Assembly (NCBI RefSeq): GCF_902150045.1
Contig: NZ_CABFVU010000005.1
Coordinates: forward strand, 372,001 to 436,000
Direction: 5' to 3'
Origin: Chitinophaga polysaccharea
GTDB lineage: Bacteria; Bacteroidota; Bacteroidia; Chitinophagales; Chitinophagaceae
DNA length: 64,000 bases
The notes beneath the pieces are model-generated. The model saw only the letters and a list, made by a program, of their open reading frames with translations. It was not told the DNA's origin and did not search any database. The position numbers and the translations under genes were made by a program. Positions 18,173 to 25,929 of the stretch are shown piece by piece (position 1 is the first letter of the stretch; each line of letters starts with the position of its first letter).

Positions 18173-19195
18173 TTATTGTACTATGTAGATAACATCATCT
18201 TTCTGATTAATAGTAAGATTATTTAACGTACCAATAGTTGCCAGGAATTCTTTTAATGTTTCTTTGCTACTGTCGAATGTGCCGGTGAAGTTCATGCCTG
18301 TAAGGCTGTTTTCCATGTATTGGATCTTTACATGATATTTCCCGGACAGCTGTCTGAAAACGCCAGCCAGCGGTTCATTGTTAAAGGTGATAATTTCGTT
18401 TACCCGTACAGGTATTTTATCTTTTTTAATGCCGGCAGCCGTATTCACGGTTGCCATTTTCTTTTGCTGGTCGTAGCAAAGCTCCTGCCCGGGCGCCAGG
18501 TACACTTCTTTTATTGCGGCGTGTTCATGCTTTACTACTACCTTGCCGCTGATCAGCTGTACCTGTGTAATGTCTTTCTGTTTCCATGCAGTTATTTTAA
18601 ACACGGTGCCTAATGCAGTAGTGCCAAGCTGTCCCGCATGCACGGTGAATGGCTGGTTTTTATTGGCGGTTACCCTGAACATGGCCTGCCCGGTTAGATA
18701 GATTTCCCTGCTGTTGCCGGTAAATACTGCCAGGTATTTCACTTCACTCCGGGGCGCCAGTTCCACTACGCTGCCATCGCTTAGTTGCAGGGGCATCATT
18801 TTCTTTGTGTTGTTCATTACTGTGCGCAAAGGAACAGCAGCTGTTATATTAGCCGGCGCCGGTTCTGTTGCCGCAATTTTCTCTCCCGGTGAAGAGCGTA
18901 ATATAGTCCACAGCAGTCCGCCGGAAATGATCAGTATCACCGCTGCCGCCGCTGCATACCAGCGTTTATGGGAATGTTTTTTCTGAAAGGTATGTCCTTC
19001 TATCACCGTCATCATTTTACCGGAAACGGCTTCCGGTAATTGTTCTCCGGTATGGAAAGAATGCCAGCTCTCTTCTGTTAAATAAGGTTGTAAAGCTTCC
19101 GGGTGCTGTGCAATGTATTCCTTTACCCATTGCTTTTCTGTCTCACTGCATTCATCCCGGAGAAACTTTTCAATAAGTATTGCTGAATGCTTCAT
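18173..19195 (-). CDS. FecR-type anti-sigma factor, locus A
   Basis: A 340-residue single-pass inner-membrane protein: a cytoplasmic sigma-binding N-terminus (LIEKFLRDECSETEKQWVKEYI), a membrane helix about 82-100 (WYAAAAAVILIISGGLLWTIL), a FecR domain (MMPLQLSDGSVVELAPRSEVKY, TALGTVFKITAW), and a C-terminal DUF4974/STN-like domain (ITFNNEPLAGVFRQLSGKYHVKIQY). I chose ATG 19195 (MKHSAIL) because the longer frame from 19237 would run through a conserved promoter-like block at 19198-19230. The family receives a signal from the TonB-dependent transporter and releases the ECF sigma factor. No STN domain is present in the neighbouring SusC, so how the signal is passed is unclear. Confidence 0.92.
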   Translation of the reverse strand: MKHSAILIEKFLRDECSETEKQWVKEYIAQHPEALQPYLTEESWHSFHTGEQLPEAVSGKMMTVIEGHTFQKKHSHKRWYAAAAAVILIISGGLLWTILRSSPGEKIAATEPAPANITAAVPLRTVMNNTKKMMPLQLSDGSVVELAPRSEVKYLAVFTGNSREIYLTGQAMFRVTANKNQPFTVHAGQLGTTALGTVFKITAWKQKDITQVQLISGKVVVKHEHAAIKEVYLAPGQELCYDQQKKMATVNTAAGIKKDKIPVRVNEIITFNNEPLAGVFRQLSGKYHVKIQYMENSLTGMNFTGTFDSSKETLKEFLATIGTLNNLTINQKDDVIYIVQ

Positions 19196-19197
19196 AG

Positions 19198-19230
19198 TAT
19201 GTATTCGTTTGAAAACGGTAAATCCCTCAC
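19198..19230 (-). promoter_or_regulatory. Conserved promoter-like block upstream of fecR (ECF-type)
   Basis: Reading the minus strand, GTGAGGGAT (19230-19222) is followed by CGTTTTCAAACGAATACATA, ending beside the fecR start codon. The same block recurs upstream of the lipoprotein gene (20439-20471) with identical spacing. A TGAGGG box ahead of fecR genes is a usual feature of Bacteroidota ECF/FecR loci. It is likely recognised by the sigma factor encoded at 19244-19783. Confidence 0.55.
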
Positions 19231-19243
19231 TCGTCATATTTAC

Positions 19244-19783
19244 TTAACAAAACAGGAGCAGCAGCAGTAACAGCAGGGAATTCTTCAGTTGCCGGATGGC
19301 GCGCACAATGTGGTTTTCAACTGTTTTAGGGGAGATGGATAACTGCCTGGCAATTTCTTTATGCGGAAGTCCTTCAAAGCGGCTGAGTTTAAAAACATTT
19401 TTCCGGATGGGTGATAGTTGTTCTATACTATTATACACCCGGGTCAGCTCTTCCTTTACTGTGATATCTGTTTCCACATGCCAGTTGGTGTTATCCCTTA
19501 CCAGTATTTCCGTGTGGCGGTTGCGCACCTGTTGCTTGCGGAGCAGGTCGGTCATCACGCTTTTGCCTATACGAAATAACTGTGTGGAGATGCTGAAGCT
19601 CATGGAAAGTTTTTCCCGTTTTTCCCAGAGAAGGATGAAGGTAAGCTGCACGGTTTCTTCCGCTATGTATACGGAGTGTGTACATTTCAGAACGTAGAAG
19701 TAAAGTTTTGTATGGTACTGTTGGTATACCAGTTTAAAACTTTCGATATTCCCATTGATAATATCCTGTACAATACTTTCCAT
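19244..19783 (-). CDS. RNA polymerase ECF sigma factor, locus A
   Basis: A 179-residue sigma-70 family ECF factor from ATG 19783 (MESIVQDIING); a longer frame starts at 19816 but adds an unrelated 11 residues. Region 2 spans about 10-80 (YQQYHTKLYFYVLKCTHSVY, ETVQLTFILLWEKREKL). Region 4 is about 115-165 (LSPIRKNVFKLSRFEGLPHK followed by EIARQLSISPKTVENHI). The C-terminus is a run of leucines (NSLLLLLLLLFC), an odd hydrophobic tail that may contact the membrane or FecR. The gene is 48 bases upstream of fecR in the same direction and would direct transcription of locus A. Confidence 0.94.
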   Translation of the reverse strand: MESIVQDIINGNIESFKLVYQQYHTKLYFYVLKCTHSVYIAEETVQLTFILLWEKREKLSMSFSISTQLFRIGKSVMTDLLRKQQVRNRHTEILVRDNTNWHVETDITVKEELTRVYNSIEQLSPIRKNVFKLSRFEGLPHKEIARQLSISPKTVENHIVRAIRQLKNSLLLLLLLLFC

Positions 19784-19885
19784 AATTGCCAGCAAATATC
19801 TGATCAGCCTAAACAAGATACAAGGAATTACCGATTATATTATTGTTATTTTCAACAATAGCATACGATATCTCCGGCGGTTCAT

Positions 19886-20398
19886 TTATTTCTTCAGTTT
19901 CAAAATAAGCGGTACAGTAGCTACACCTGGGATGGTTACCGTAAGGGAAAGATCCAGGTTGCTGCTGCTGATATTTTCGATCCAGTGCGGATCATTTTCA
20001 TTTTTTGCAGAAACGAGTTTCAACACCGAATCGTGTACGTCCAGGTCCCAGGTACCGCTGTTGCCTGCTACCGGCAGTATCAGCGTGGTACAGCCTTCAA
20101 TGGCAAAGGAGCCGTCTTCATTGAACCGGTAGGTATTACCGGCCGTACAGGTGAACAGGGCGCCGCCAGGCCCGAGCAGTGGCGCAAGTGCAAGGATGCT
20201 GGTGCCCTTGGGGATGTTCTGTTTATTCAGTTTAACGTCTACCGCCAGCACGATGTCCTGTTGTTTCCAGGTACCCTTCACCAGCTCGTATTTAGGTGAT
20301 TTTTCGGGCGTTGCAGGCTTGTCTTTTTTACAGGCCCCTGTAAGTAAACAAAATACAGGCAGCATAAGGAATAGATAACGGGGGATAAAAAAGCGCAT
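19886..20398 (-). CDS. Lipoprotein with lipocalin-like fold
   Basis: A 170-residue lipoprotein: the signal peptide ends with lipobox LTGAC (Cys23). The mature protein begins KKDKPATPEKSPKYELVKGTWKQQDI, a pattern common in Bacteroidota lipocalin-like lipoproteins in which the conserved Gly-Thr-Trp opens the barrel. Beta-strand segments follow (GNTYRFNEDGSFAIEGC, GTWDLDVHDSVLKLVS). The function is unknown. A promoter-like block nearly identical to that of the locus A fecR lies 40 bases upstream, so it is probably under the same sigma factor, although its gene is separated from it by 102 bases. Confidence 0.82.
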   Translation of the reverse strand: MRFFIPRYLFLMLPVFCLLTGACKKDKPATPEKSPKYELVKGTWKQQDIVLAVDVKLNKQNIPKGTSILALAPLLGPGGALFTCTAGNTYRFNEDGSFAIEGCTTLILPVAGNSGTWDLDVHDSVLKLVSAKNENDPHWIENISSSNLDLSLTVTIPGVATVPLILKLKK

Positions 20399-20438
20399 GA
20401 GTGTTGGTATTAAATGATGGAAGGAGTTTCGTTCCTTC

Positions 20439-20471
20439 TATGTATTCGTTTTGAAACGTCGCATCCCTCAC
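20439..20471 (-). promoter_or_regulatory. Second copy of the ECF-type promoter block, upstream of the lipoprotein gene
   Basis: On the minus strand GTGAGGGAT (20471-20463) is followed by CGTTTCAAAACGAATACATA, matching the fecR block at 19198-19230 with the same total spacing. GTTAAG precedes both copies. The conservation stands out against the non-conserved flanks. Confidence 0.55.
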
Positions 20472-20495
20472 TGCTTAACAATTGGTTAATATCAT

Positions 20496-21353
20496 TTACC
20501 CTTTATCCCTGAATTTTTTAGGCGATACCCCCATGATCAGTTTAAACGACCTGGAGAAGGTATATTGATCAGGGTAGCCCATTTCCCTTGCAATTTCCTT
20601 TATGGTAAGACGGGTATCTTTCAGCAACTGGCTGGCCTTCTGCATCCGCAGCGAGGTAAACAGCTGGATGGGGGAGTAGCGTGTTTTTTCTTTAAAGAGG
20701 GCCGACAGGTACGAGGCAGAAATACAGGTTTCCCTGGAAAGGTCGGCCAGGGTAAGATGCTGATCCAGCCGCTGTTTCATGAGCTGTATACATTGTTCAA
20801 TGATATTGTCGGCGCCCTTCTTCATATAATTGAAAACCGTAAGCCGGAAAGTGCCCAGGAAACTGTAGAACCTGAAATTTGCATACAGCAGGTTCTCTAT
20901 ATTATTCATGAGGTCGAGATGATGGAGTATATCATCGAACTGTGCATTACGCCCTACCAGTGGGGGAATGGTATGTGGCTTTAAACCGGTGCCCAGGTAA
21001 CTGTATATTTCATCGGCCAGCTTACCGGAAAACTGCACGGCGTAGATCCTCCAGGGCTCATCTGCCGCAGGCCCCGATCTGAAAGCAAGGCCTTTGGGAA
21101 AAATAAGGTACTGGTTGGATTTGACAGGCATTTTCTTTTTCCCGGTTTCCAGCCATCCTTTTCCATGTGTTACATATAATAAGGTGTACACAGGAACGCC
21201 TTTAGGCTCACTGATTTCCCTGGCGGCATTTTCGGGATAGAGACCGATGGCGGTAATAAAAAGGTTCTTTCCAAGCGGATGCTTTTCCAGCTTGCGTTTC
21301 AGGTGATCAGGTAAGTTCCAGGTGGTCGGTGTGTTGGCTGCCAGGTTGTTCAT
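20496..21353 (-). CDS. AraC family transcriptional regulator
   Basis: A 285-residue regulator with an N-terminal cupin-like sensing domain (YTLLYVTHGKGWLETGKKKM, about 65-85; FPKGLAFRSGPAADEPWRIY) and two C-terminal helix-turn-helix motifs (LADLSRETCISASYLSALFK about 200-220; IKEIAREMGYPDQYTFSRSF about 250-270). The domain layout is that of AraC/RhaS sugar-responsive activators. It diverges from the symporter gene at 21479, 125 bases away, which it may control together with the DapA-like gene. It could instead govern locus A downstream of it. Confidence 0.92.
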   Translation of the reverse strand: MNNLAANTPTTWNLPDHLKRKLEKHPLGKNLFITAIGLYPENAAREISEPKGVPVYTLLYVTHGKGWLETGKKKMPVKSNQYLIFPKGLAFRSGPAADEPWRIYAVQFSGKLADEIYSYLGTGLKPHTIPPLVGRNAQFDDILHHLDLMNNIENLLYANFRFYSFLGTFRLTVFNYMKKGADNIIEQCIQLMKQRLDQHLTLADLSRETCISASYLSALFKEKTRYSPIQLFTSLRMQKASQLLKDTRLTIKEIAREMGYPDQYTFSRSFKLIMGVSPKKFRDKG

Positions 21354-21478
21354 CGCAATAGTAATTTAAGCTATTCTTTTCATAACATTCAACATTGTTT
21401 GATCCATAAAAAATAGCAATCTTCGTGTAACGGCTGTAATATTTTTATCCACGTATTGAAACTGCTTTATCTATCGTT

Positions 21479-23008
21479 ATGCATCAACTGCCAATAATTG
21501 ATCTGGCTGTAATCGCCATTTACCTGCTATGTATGATTGGAGTGGGGATATGGTTTTCACGGAAGAACGGCAACGCGGCACAATTTACCACAGCATCCGG
21601 AACCATACCGGGCTGGGCTTTGGGGCTTTCGTTGTATGCAACGTTTTTAAGCAGTAATACTTTTCTCGGTGTACCGGGAAAATCATTTGGCAGTAACTGG
21701 AATGCTTTTGTATTCAGTTTGTCGATGCCGTTGGCGGCATTTGTTGCGGCAAAATATTTTGTGCCGTTTTACCGCCGCAGCGGGGAAGTAAGCGCTTATA
21801 CACACCTGGAGCATCGCTTTGGTCCCTGGGCCAGAACCTATGCAATGGTCTGTTTTATACTGATGCAGCTGGCCCGTATGGGCTCTATATTTTTCGGGGT
21901 GGCACTGGCATTACAGGCGCTTACAGGTTTGGAAATGCGTACTATCATGACCGTTACAGGTATATGCATTATTACATACACCGTATTGGGCGGTATGGAA
22001 GCAGTGATATGGACAGAGGTGTTGCAGGGTATTGTTAAAACCGCCGGCGCTGTTGTGATCCTCTGGCTGGTAATTACAGGAATGGATAATGGTGTAAAAG
22101 ATATCTGGCGGATAGGAATGACTGACGGGAAATTTTCCCTGGGAAGCTTTTCCCTGCGCGATTTCAGTACCTCTACTTTCTGGGTGGTGTTCCTGTATGG
22201 CTTCTTTATCAACCTGAATAACTTCGGGATGGATCAGAACTATGTACAGCGATATCATACTGCCCGTTCAGAGAAAGAAGCCTCACGCAGCATATGGCTT
22301 TGCGTGTACTGGTATGTGCCGGTGAGCATGGTGTTCTTTTTTATAGGCACTGCTTTATATGCGTATGCCCAACAGCACCCCGAAGCATTGCTGGCGCTGA
22401 AACAACAGGTGGCTGCAGAAAGACAGGTACCGGTTGCATCCCTTCAGCCGGCAGATTACGGGGATAAGGTACTGCCATGGTTTATGGTGAGCAAAGTACC
22501 CAAAGGACTGATGGGACTAATCGTAGCAGCTATACTTTCGGCTGCTATGAGCACTGTAAGCAGTGGTATGAACAGTACAGCCACTGTGTTTTTGAAAGAT
22601 ATATACCAGCGCTATGCCGATCCGAAGATCACTCCTGCGGGAGAGATGCGGGTACTGTATATCGCTACTACCGTATCGGGTTTGCTGGCCATTGGTTTTG
22701 GTATTTCCATGATAGGGGTAAAAAGTATCCTGGATATGTGGTGGGAGCTATCCGGCATTTTTGCTGGAGGTATGCTGGGATTGTTTTTGCTGGGTATAAT
22801 CTCCAAAACAAAAAATGCCACGGCGGTTACCGCTACCATCATTGGTATTATAGTGATCCTGTGGATGTCGTTATCAAAATACCTGCCTGCCGGATGGGTA
22901 AACCTGCGCAGCCATTTGCATGCGCATATGATCATCGTGGTGGGTACTTTATCAATATTCCTGGCGGGTACGCTGTTATCACGCCTGCAACGCCTTAAAA
23001 CTTCCTGA
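21479..23008 (+). CDS. Sodium:solute symporter (SSS family)
   Basis: A 509-residue inner-membrane protein with about 13 hydrophobic helices. The SSS fold starts at IIDLAVIAIYLLCMIGVGIW and GWALGLSLYATFLSSNTFLG. The sodium-site region AAILSAAMSTVSSGMNSTAT (about 350-370) matches the Ser-Thr motif of helix 8 of SGLT/PutP-like transporters. Relatives move sugars, sialic acid or other organic acids with Na+. It is followed after 20 bases by a DapA/NanA-type lyase gene; this pairing points to import of an acidic sugar or keto acid that the lyase then cleaves. That link is inference. Confidence 0.92.
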   Translation: MHQLPIIDLAVIAIYLLCMIGVGIWFSRKNGNAAQFTTASGTIPGWALGLSLYATFLSSNTFLGVPGKSFGSNWNAFVFSLSMPLAAFVAAKYFVPFYRRSGEVSAYTHLEHRFGPWARTYAMVCFILMQLARMGSIFFGVALALQALTGLEMRTIMTVTGICIITYTVLGGMEAVIWTEVLQGIVKTAGAVVILWLVITGMDNGVKDIWRIGMTDGKFSLGSFSLRDFSTSTFWVVFLYGFFINLNNFGMDQNYVQRYHTARSEKEASRSIWLCVYWYVPVSMVFFFIGTALYAYAQQHPEALLALKQQVAAERQVPVASLQPADYGDKVLPWFMVSKVPKGLMGLIVAAILSAAMSTVSSGMNSTATVFLKDIYQRYADPKITPAGEMRVLYIATTVSGLLAIGFGISMIGVKSILDMWWELSGIFAGGMLGLFLLGIISKTKNATAVTATIIGIIVILWMSLSKYLPAGWVNLRSHLHAHMIIVVGTLSIFLAGTLLSRLQRLKTS

Positions 23009-23028
23009 TTTTTTTAAACCCGTTTGTT

Positions 23029-23973
23029 ATGCAAAAGAAATTCGTACCGGTGATGATCACCCCTTTTAATTTGAAAGCACAGATTGATCATGACATGGTG
23101 GAACACCTGATAGATTTTTACCTGGAGGCCGGTGTAAAAGGCTTCTTCGCCAATTGCCTGTCGTCCGAAATGTACAGTATCAGCGAGGATGAGCGACTGG
23201 CGCTTACCGAGCACGTAGTACGTTATGTAAACGGCCGTGCACCGGTGGTAGCTACCGGTTCATTTGGTCTTACTATAAAAGACAAAGCACTCTTTACACA
23301 GAAGATCTATGATACCGGTGTAGATTCCGTGATCATGATCACCGGGCATTTTGCGAATGTAGATGAACCAGACAGTGTATTGCTGCAAAGATTTGAAGAG
23401 ATGTTCTCCCTCACCGGCGATATTCCCCTGGGTTTATACGAATGCCCTGCTCCCTACAAGAGGCTGATCACACCGGAGATACTACAAACATTGCTGGCTA
23501 CCAATCGTCTTATTTATCATAAAGATACTTCCTGTAAAGTAGAAAGCGTGCGTGCCAAACTGGCGGTGACAGCCGGCAGCAGGCTGGAGTTTTACGATGC
23601 GCATACGCCTAACGCTGTTGCCTCTATGCAAATGGGAGCGGCGGGTATGTCGTCTATCTCCGGGAATTTTTATCCTGAAATACTGGTATGGCTGTGTAAT
23701 CATGTGAATGATGAAAGCAGGCAGGAAGATGTGCAATGGATACAGTCTGAATTACAAAGGGTGGATCCGCTGATCCACATTGCGTACCCGCTGAGCGCGA
23801 AATATTTCCTGCAGTTAAGAGGCGTTCCGGTACGCACTATCAGCCGCGCTCATGCGCTGGAACTGACGCCGGAGCAGAAGGAAACGCTGCAACAGATCTA
23901 CCGTGATTTCAGAGGCTGGTGCGGGCGTTTACAGATACGCGAGGTGATGCCGGCGTCTTTGTCTTCACATTAA
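23029..23973 (+). CDS. Dihydrodipicolinate synthase/N-acetylneuraminate lyase family aldolase
   Basis: A 314-residue class I aldolase of the DapA/NanA superfamily. The Schiff-base lysine is Lys165 in LIYHKDTSC and the catalytic tyrosine is Tyr137 in GLYECPAPY; spacing fits E. coli DapA (Tyr133, Lys161). The GTTGE motif that binds the pyruvate carboxylate is replaced by ANCLSSEMYS at about 41-50, so it is probably not a lysine-biosynthesis enzyme. It likely cleaves or makes a 2-keto acid sugar or related compound. It is co-directional with the symporter 20 bases upstream and sits 87 bases before the locus B sigma gene. Confidence 0.88.
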   Translation: MQKKFVPVMITPFNLKAQIDHDMVEHLIDFYLEAGVKGFFANCLSSEMYSISEDERLALTEHVVRYVNGRAPVVATGSFGLTIKDKALFTQKIYDTGVDSVIMITGHFANVDEPDSVLLQRFEEMFSLTGDIPLGLYECPAPYKRLITPEILQTLLATNRLIYHKDTSCKVESVRAKLAVTAGSRLEFYDAHTPNAVASMQMGAAGMSSISGNFYPEILVWLCNHVNDESRQEDVQWIQSELQRVDPLIHIAYPLSAKYFLQLRGVPVRTISRAHALELTPEQKETLQQIYRDFRGWCGRLQIREVMPASLSSH

Positions 23974-24060
23974 ATCGATGTTATTTCTGACAGGAAGTTA
24001 TGATGGGAACCGGCCAATGTGTAGCTTAGTGAAAGATCCTTATGCTAATTCACATAATAG

Positions 24061-24657
24061 ATGTCAACCAGCCCATACAATCCTCAGCAAGATGAACAGC
24101 TCCTGTGGGCCCGGCTCTGTAACGGAGACCGGGAAGCCTTCGGGGAGATATACCGGCGGTATTTTCCGCTGCTGTTCCGGTACTGTATACGGTTTACAAC
24201 AGACCGCGCGCTGGTGAAGGATATGTTGCAGGATTTTTTCTCACAGCTGTATGTGCAAAGAGCCGGCCTTTCACTTCCTGTCAACCTCAAAAGCTACCTG
24301 ATGGTATCTGCCAGGAGAAAACTGTTCCGCTACCTTGATAAGTCGGCCCACGGGCCGGCCAGCCTGGATGAAGGAACCGCCTCCAGCTTCGCTCTTGAAC
24401 TTTCCCCTGAAAGCATCCTCATTAACCGGCAGCGCACCGAACAAACCACCCGCCTGCTGCAACAAAAACTGGATGCCCTTACCCTCCGCCAGAAAGAAGC
24501 TATCTATCTCCGTTTCTACGAAGGTCTTTCCTACGAGGAAATTGCCGACATCATGCTTTTAAAGGAAATAAAATACGCCCGCACCTTAATATACCGGGCC
24601 ATTGCAGAATTAAAGGAGCTGCTGGCGCAAAATGAATCGGCCCTGATGCTTCGCTGA
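24061..24657 (+). CDS. RNA polymerase ECF sigma factor, locus B
   Basis: A 198-residue ECF sigma factor. Region 2 lies at about 15-85 (LCNGDREAFGEIYRRYFPLL, LVKDMLQDFFSQLYV) and region 4 at about 135-185 (LDALTLRQKEAIYLRFYEGL followed by SYEEIADIMLLKEIKYARTL). It is longer than the locus A factor and not closely similar to it. It would pair with the FecR gene downstream. Between the two lies a complete copy of the dispersed inverted-repeat element, beginning at the stop codon itself, so sigma and fecR are probably separate transcripts or attenuated. Confidence 0.94.
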   Translation: MSTSPYNPQQDEQLLWARLCNGDREAFGEIYRRYFPLLFRYCIRFTTDRALVKDMLQDFFSQLYVQRAGLSLPVNLKSYLMVSARRKLFRYLDKSAHGPASLDEGTASSFALELSPESILINRQRTEQTTRLLQQKLDALTLRQKEAIYLRFYEGLSYEEIADIMLLKEIKYARTLIYRAIAELKELLAQNESALMLR

Positions 24658-24857
24658 GCGAATTTTGTCTGACTCGCTGATTATGATGATTACGCTGATT
24701 TCACTGATTTATTCTTGGATTTAAAAACTGATTTTAAATGATTCGGGGAGATATAAGCGGATTTGCTTACATCTCCCCGAATTACTTATAAAATCCAAAA
24801 AATAAAATCAGTGAAATCAGCGTAATCATCATAATCAGCGAGTCAGACAAAATTCGC
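24658..24857. repeat. Structured inverted-repeat element, full copy 1
   Basis: The left arm begins GCGAATTTTGTCTGACTCGC and continues as four 9-base units of the form TGATTnnnn (TGATTATGA, TGATTACGC, TGATTTCAC, TGATTTATT-like). The right arm is its reverse complement, ending at 24857. In the middle, ATTCGGGGAGAT (24741-24752) pairs with ATCTCCCCGAAT (24771-24782), with an inner 5-base stem TAAGC/GCTTA closing on a 6-base loop. The arms have the same unit composition as the copies at 43362 and 48226. No reading frame of note and no transposase are inside. It starts directly after the sigma factor stop codon. Confidence 0.9.
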
Positions 24858-24876
24858 GAAAAAAAATGCTTTTCCC

Positions 24877-24911
24877 TGAGGGTATTTTCCCGCCCCGTGA
24901 CTCTTCTTATT
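24877..24911 (+). promoter_or_regulatory. Putative ECF-type promoter for the locus B fecR gene
   Basis: TGAGGGTATTTT (24877-24888) followed by CGTGACTCTTCTTATTG (24895-24911) lies 18 bases before the fecR start codon. The TGAGGG box ahead of a FecR gene is shared with locus A; the downstream half differs, as expected if another ECF factor recognises it. Confidence 0.5.
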
Positions 24912-24928
24912 GTACAAGGTACTTTTTT

Positions 24929-25909
24929 ATGAATTATAGTGAATTCGAAGCCGCAGATTTTGCCGGCGACGCCTCATTCCGTGCATGGGTGCTGGAGGGA
25001 ACAAATGCCGCTTTCTGGGAAAGCTGGATACCGGCGCACCCGGAAAAGGAGGCGGTGCTGCAGGATGCGCGGGCGCTGGTGCTGGCGCTACGGTTCCGCA
25101 CCAACGAAATAAGCCGGGAAGAAATGGAGGCGGTAAAAGGCAATATAGACCAGTTGCTGGACGAACCCGTTATTAAAAAAAATAACGAACGCCCACACAG
25201 GCAATGGTACTATGCCATGGCGGCCGCTGCTGCATTATTGCTGTTTGCCGGTATAAGGTATATATCCCAGCGCGAAACACCCATAGAAAACACCTTTGTA
25301 CAAACCGGTTTCGGGGAAACCAAAATAGTGCAGCTCCCTGATGGTTCTATTGTACAGCTGAATGCCAATTCATCCATCTCTTATCCCCGTAAATGGACCA
25401 AAGAAAATGTAAGAGCCGTTACCCTGAACGGGGAGGCCTATTTCAATGTATCCAAATCTCCCGCAGGGCTGCATCCTAAATTCCGGGTAATGATGCCACA
25501 GGTAACCATTGAAGTAAAGGGAACAGCCTTTAATGTGTATCACCGCCATGACCAGGTGAAGGTGTTACTGGAAGAAGGAAAGATAGTGGTGAACGACAGC
25601 CTGGATATGAAGCCGGGAGATATGATGTATTTCGCTCCGGGGGAACATCACCGCCTGCAGGCAGATCCGGCTATGCTTACCGCCTGGAAACAGCGCCGGC
25701 TCCTTTTCAGGGACACTCCATTAATAAATGTTGCGCAGCAACTGGAAGATATATACGGCTACAGGATCCAGTTCAGGAATAAGAAAACGGAAGGCCTGTT
25801 ATTTACCGGCTCAGGCCCTGCTGATGATCCTGCAGTGTTATTAAAAGCAATGGCTACTGTGCATCAGCTGAAAATGAAACAAAATAATTCAGTCATCATT
25901 TTTGAATAA
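24929..25909 (+). CDS. FecR-type anti-sigma factor, locus B
   Basis: A 326-residue protein from ATG 24929 (MNYSEFEAADF). A longer frame from 24866 would run through the promoter-like sequence and is unlikely. Layout: cytoplasmic sigma-binding N-terminus with WLLEG-like SFRAWVLEGTNAAFWESW; membrane helix near 95-110 (YYAMAAAAALLLFAGIRYI); FecR domain (VQLPDGSIVQLNANSSISYP, EVKGTAFNVYHRHDQVKVLL); C-terminal DUF4974 domain (PLINVAQQLEDIYGYRIQFR). It would restrain the sigma factor encoded at 24061 until the SusC partner signals. SusC follows after 20 bases. Confidence 0.93.
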   Translation: MNYSEFEAADFAGDASFRAWVLEGTNAAFWESWIPAHPEKEAVLQDARALVLALRFRTNEISREEMEAVKGNIDQLLDEPVIKKNNERPHRQWYYAMAAAAALLLFAGIRYISQRETPIENTFVQTGFGETKIVQLPDGSIVQLNANSSISYPRKWTKENVRAVTLNGEAYFNVSKSPAGLHPKFRVMMPQVTIEVKGTAFNVYHRHDQVKVLLEEGKIVVNDSLDMKPGDMMYFAPGEHHRLQADPAMLTAWKQRRLLFRDTPLINVAQQLEDIYGYRIQFRNKKTEGLLFTGSGPADDPAVLLKAMATVHQLKMKQNNSVIIFE

Positions 25910-25929
25910 GGTCTTTAAAATTTACAGTT

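Noticed and set aside
22477..22998. 173-codon frame inside the symporter gene
   Set aside because: It is out of frame with the conserved sodium symporter, whose helices and motifs continue through this stretch.
24658..24857. CRISPR array or insertion sequence
   Set aside because: The repeats are contiguous 9-base units in inverted arms without spacers, and there is no transposase or Cas gene in the window.
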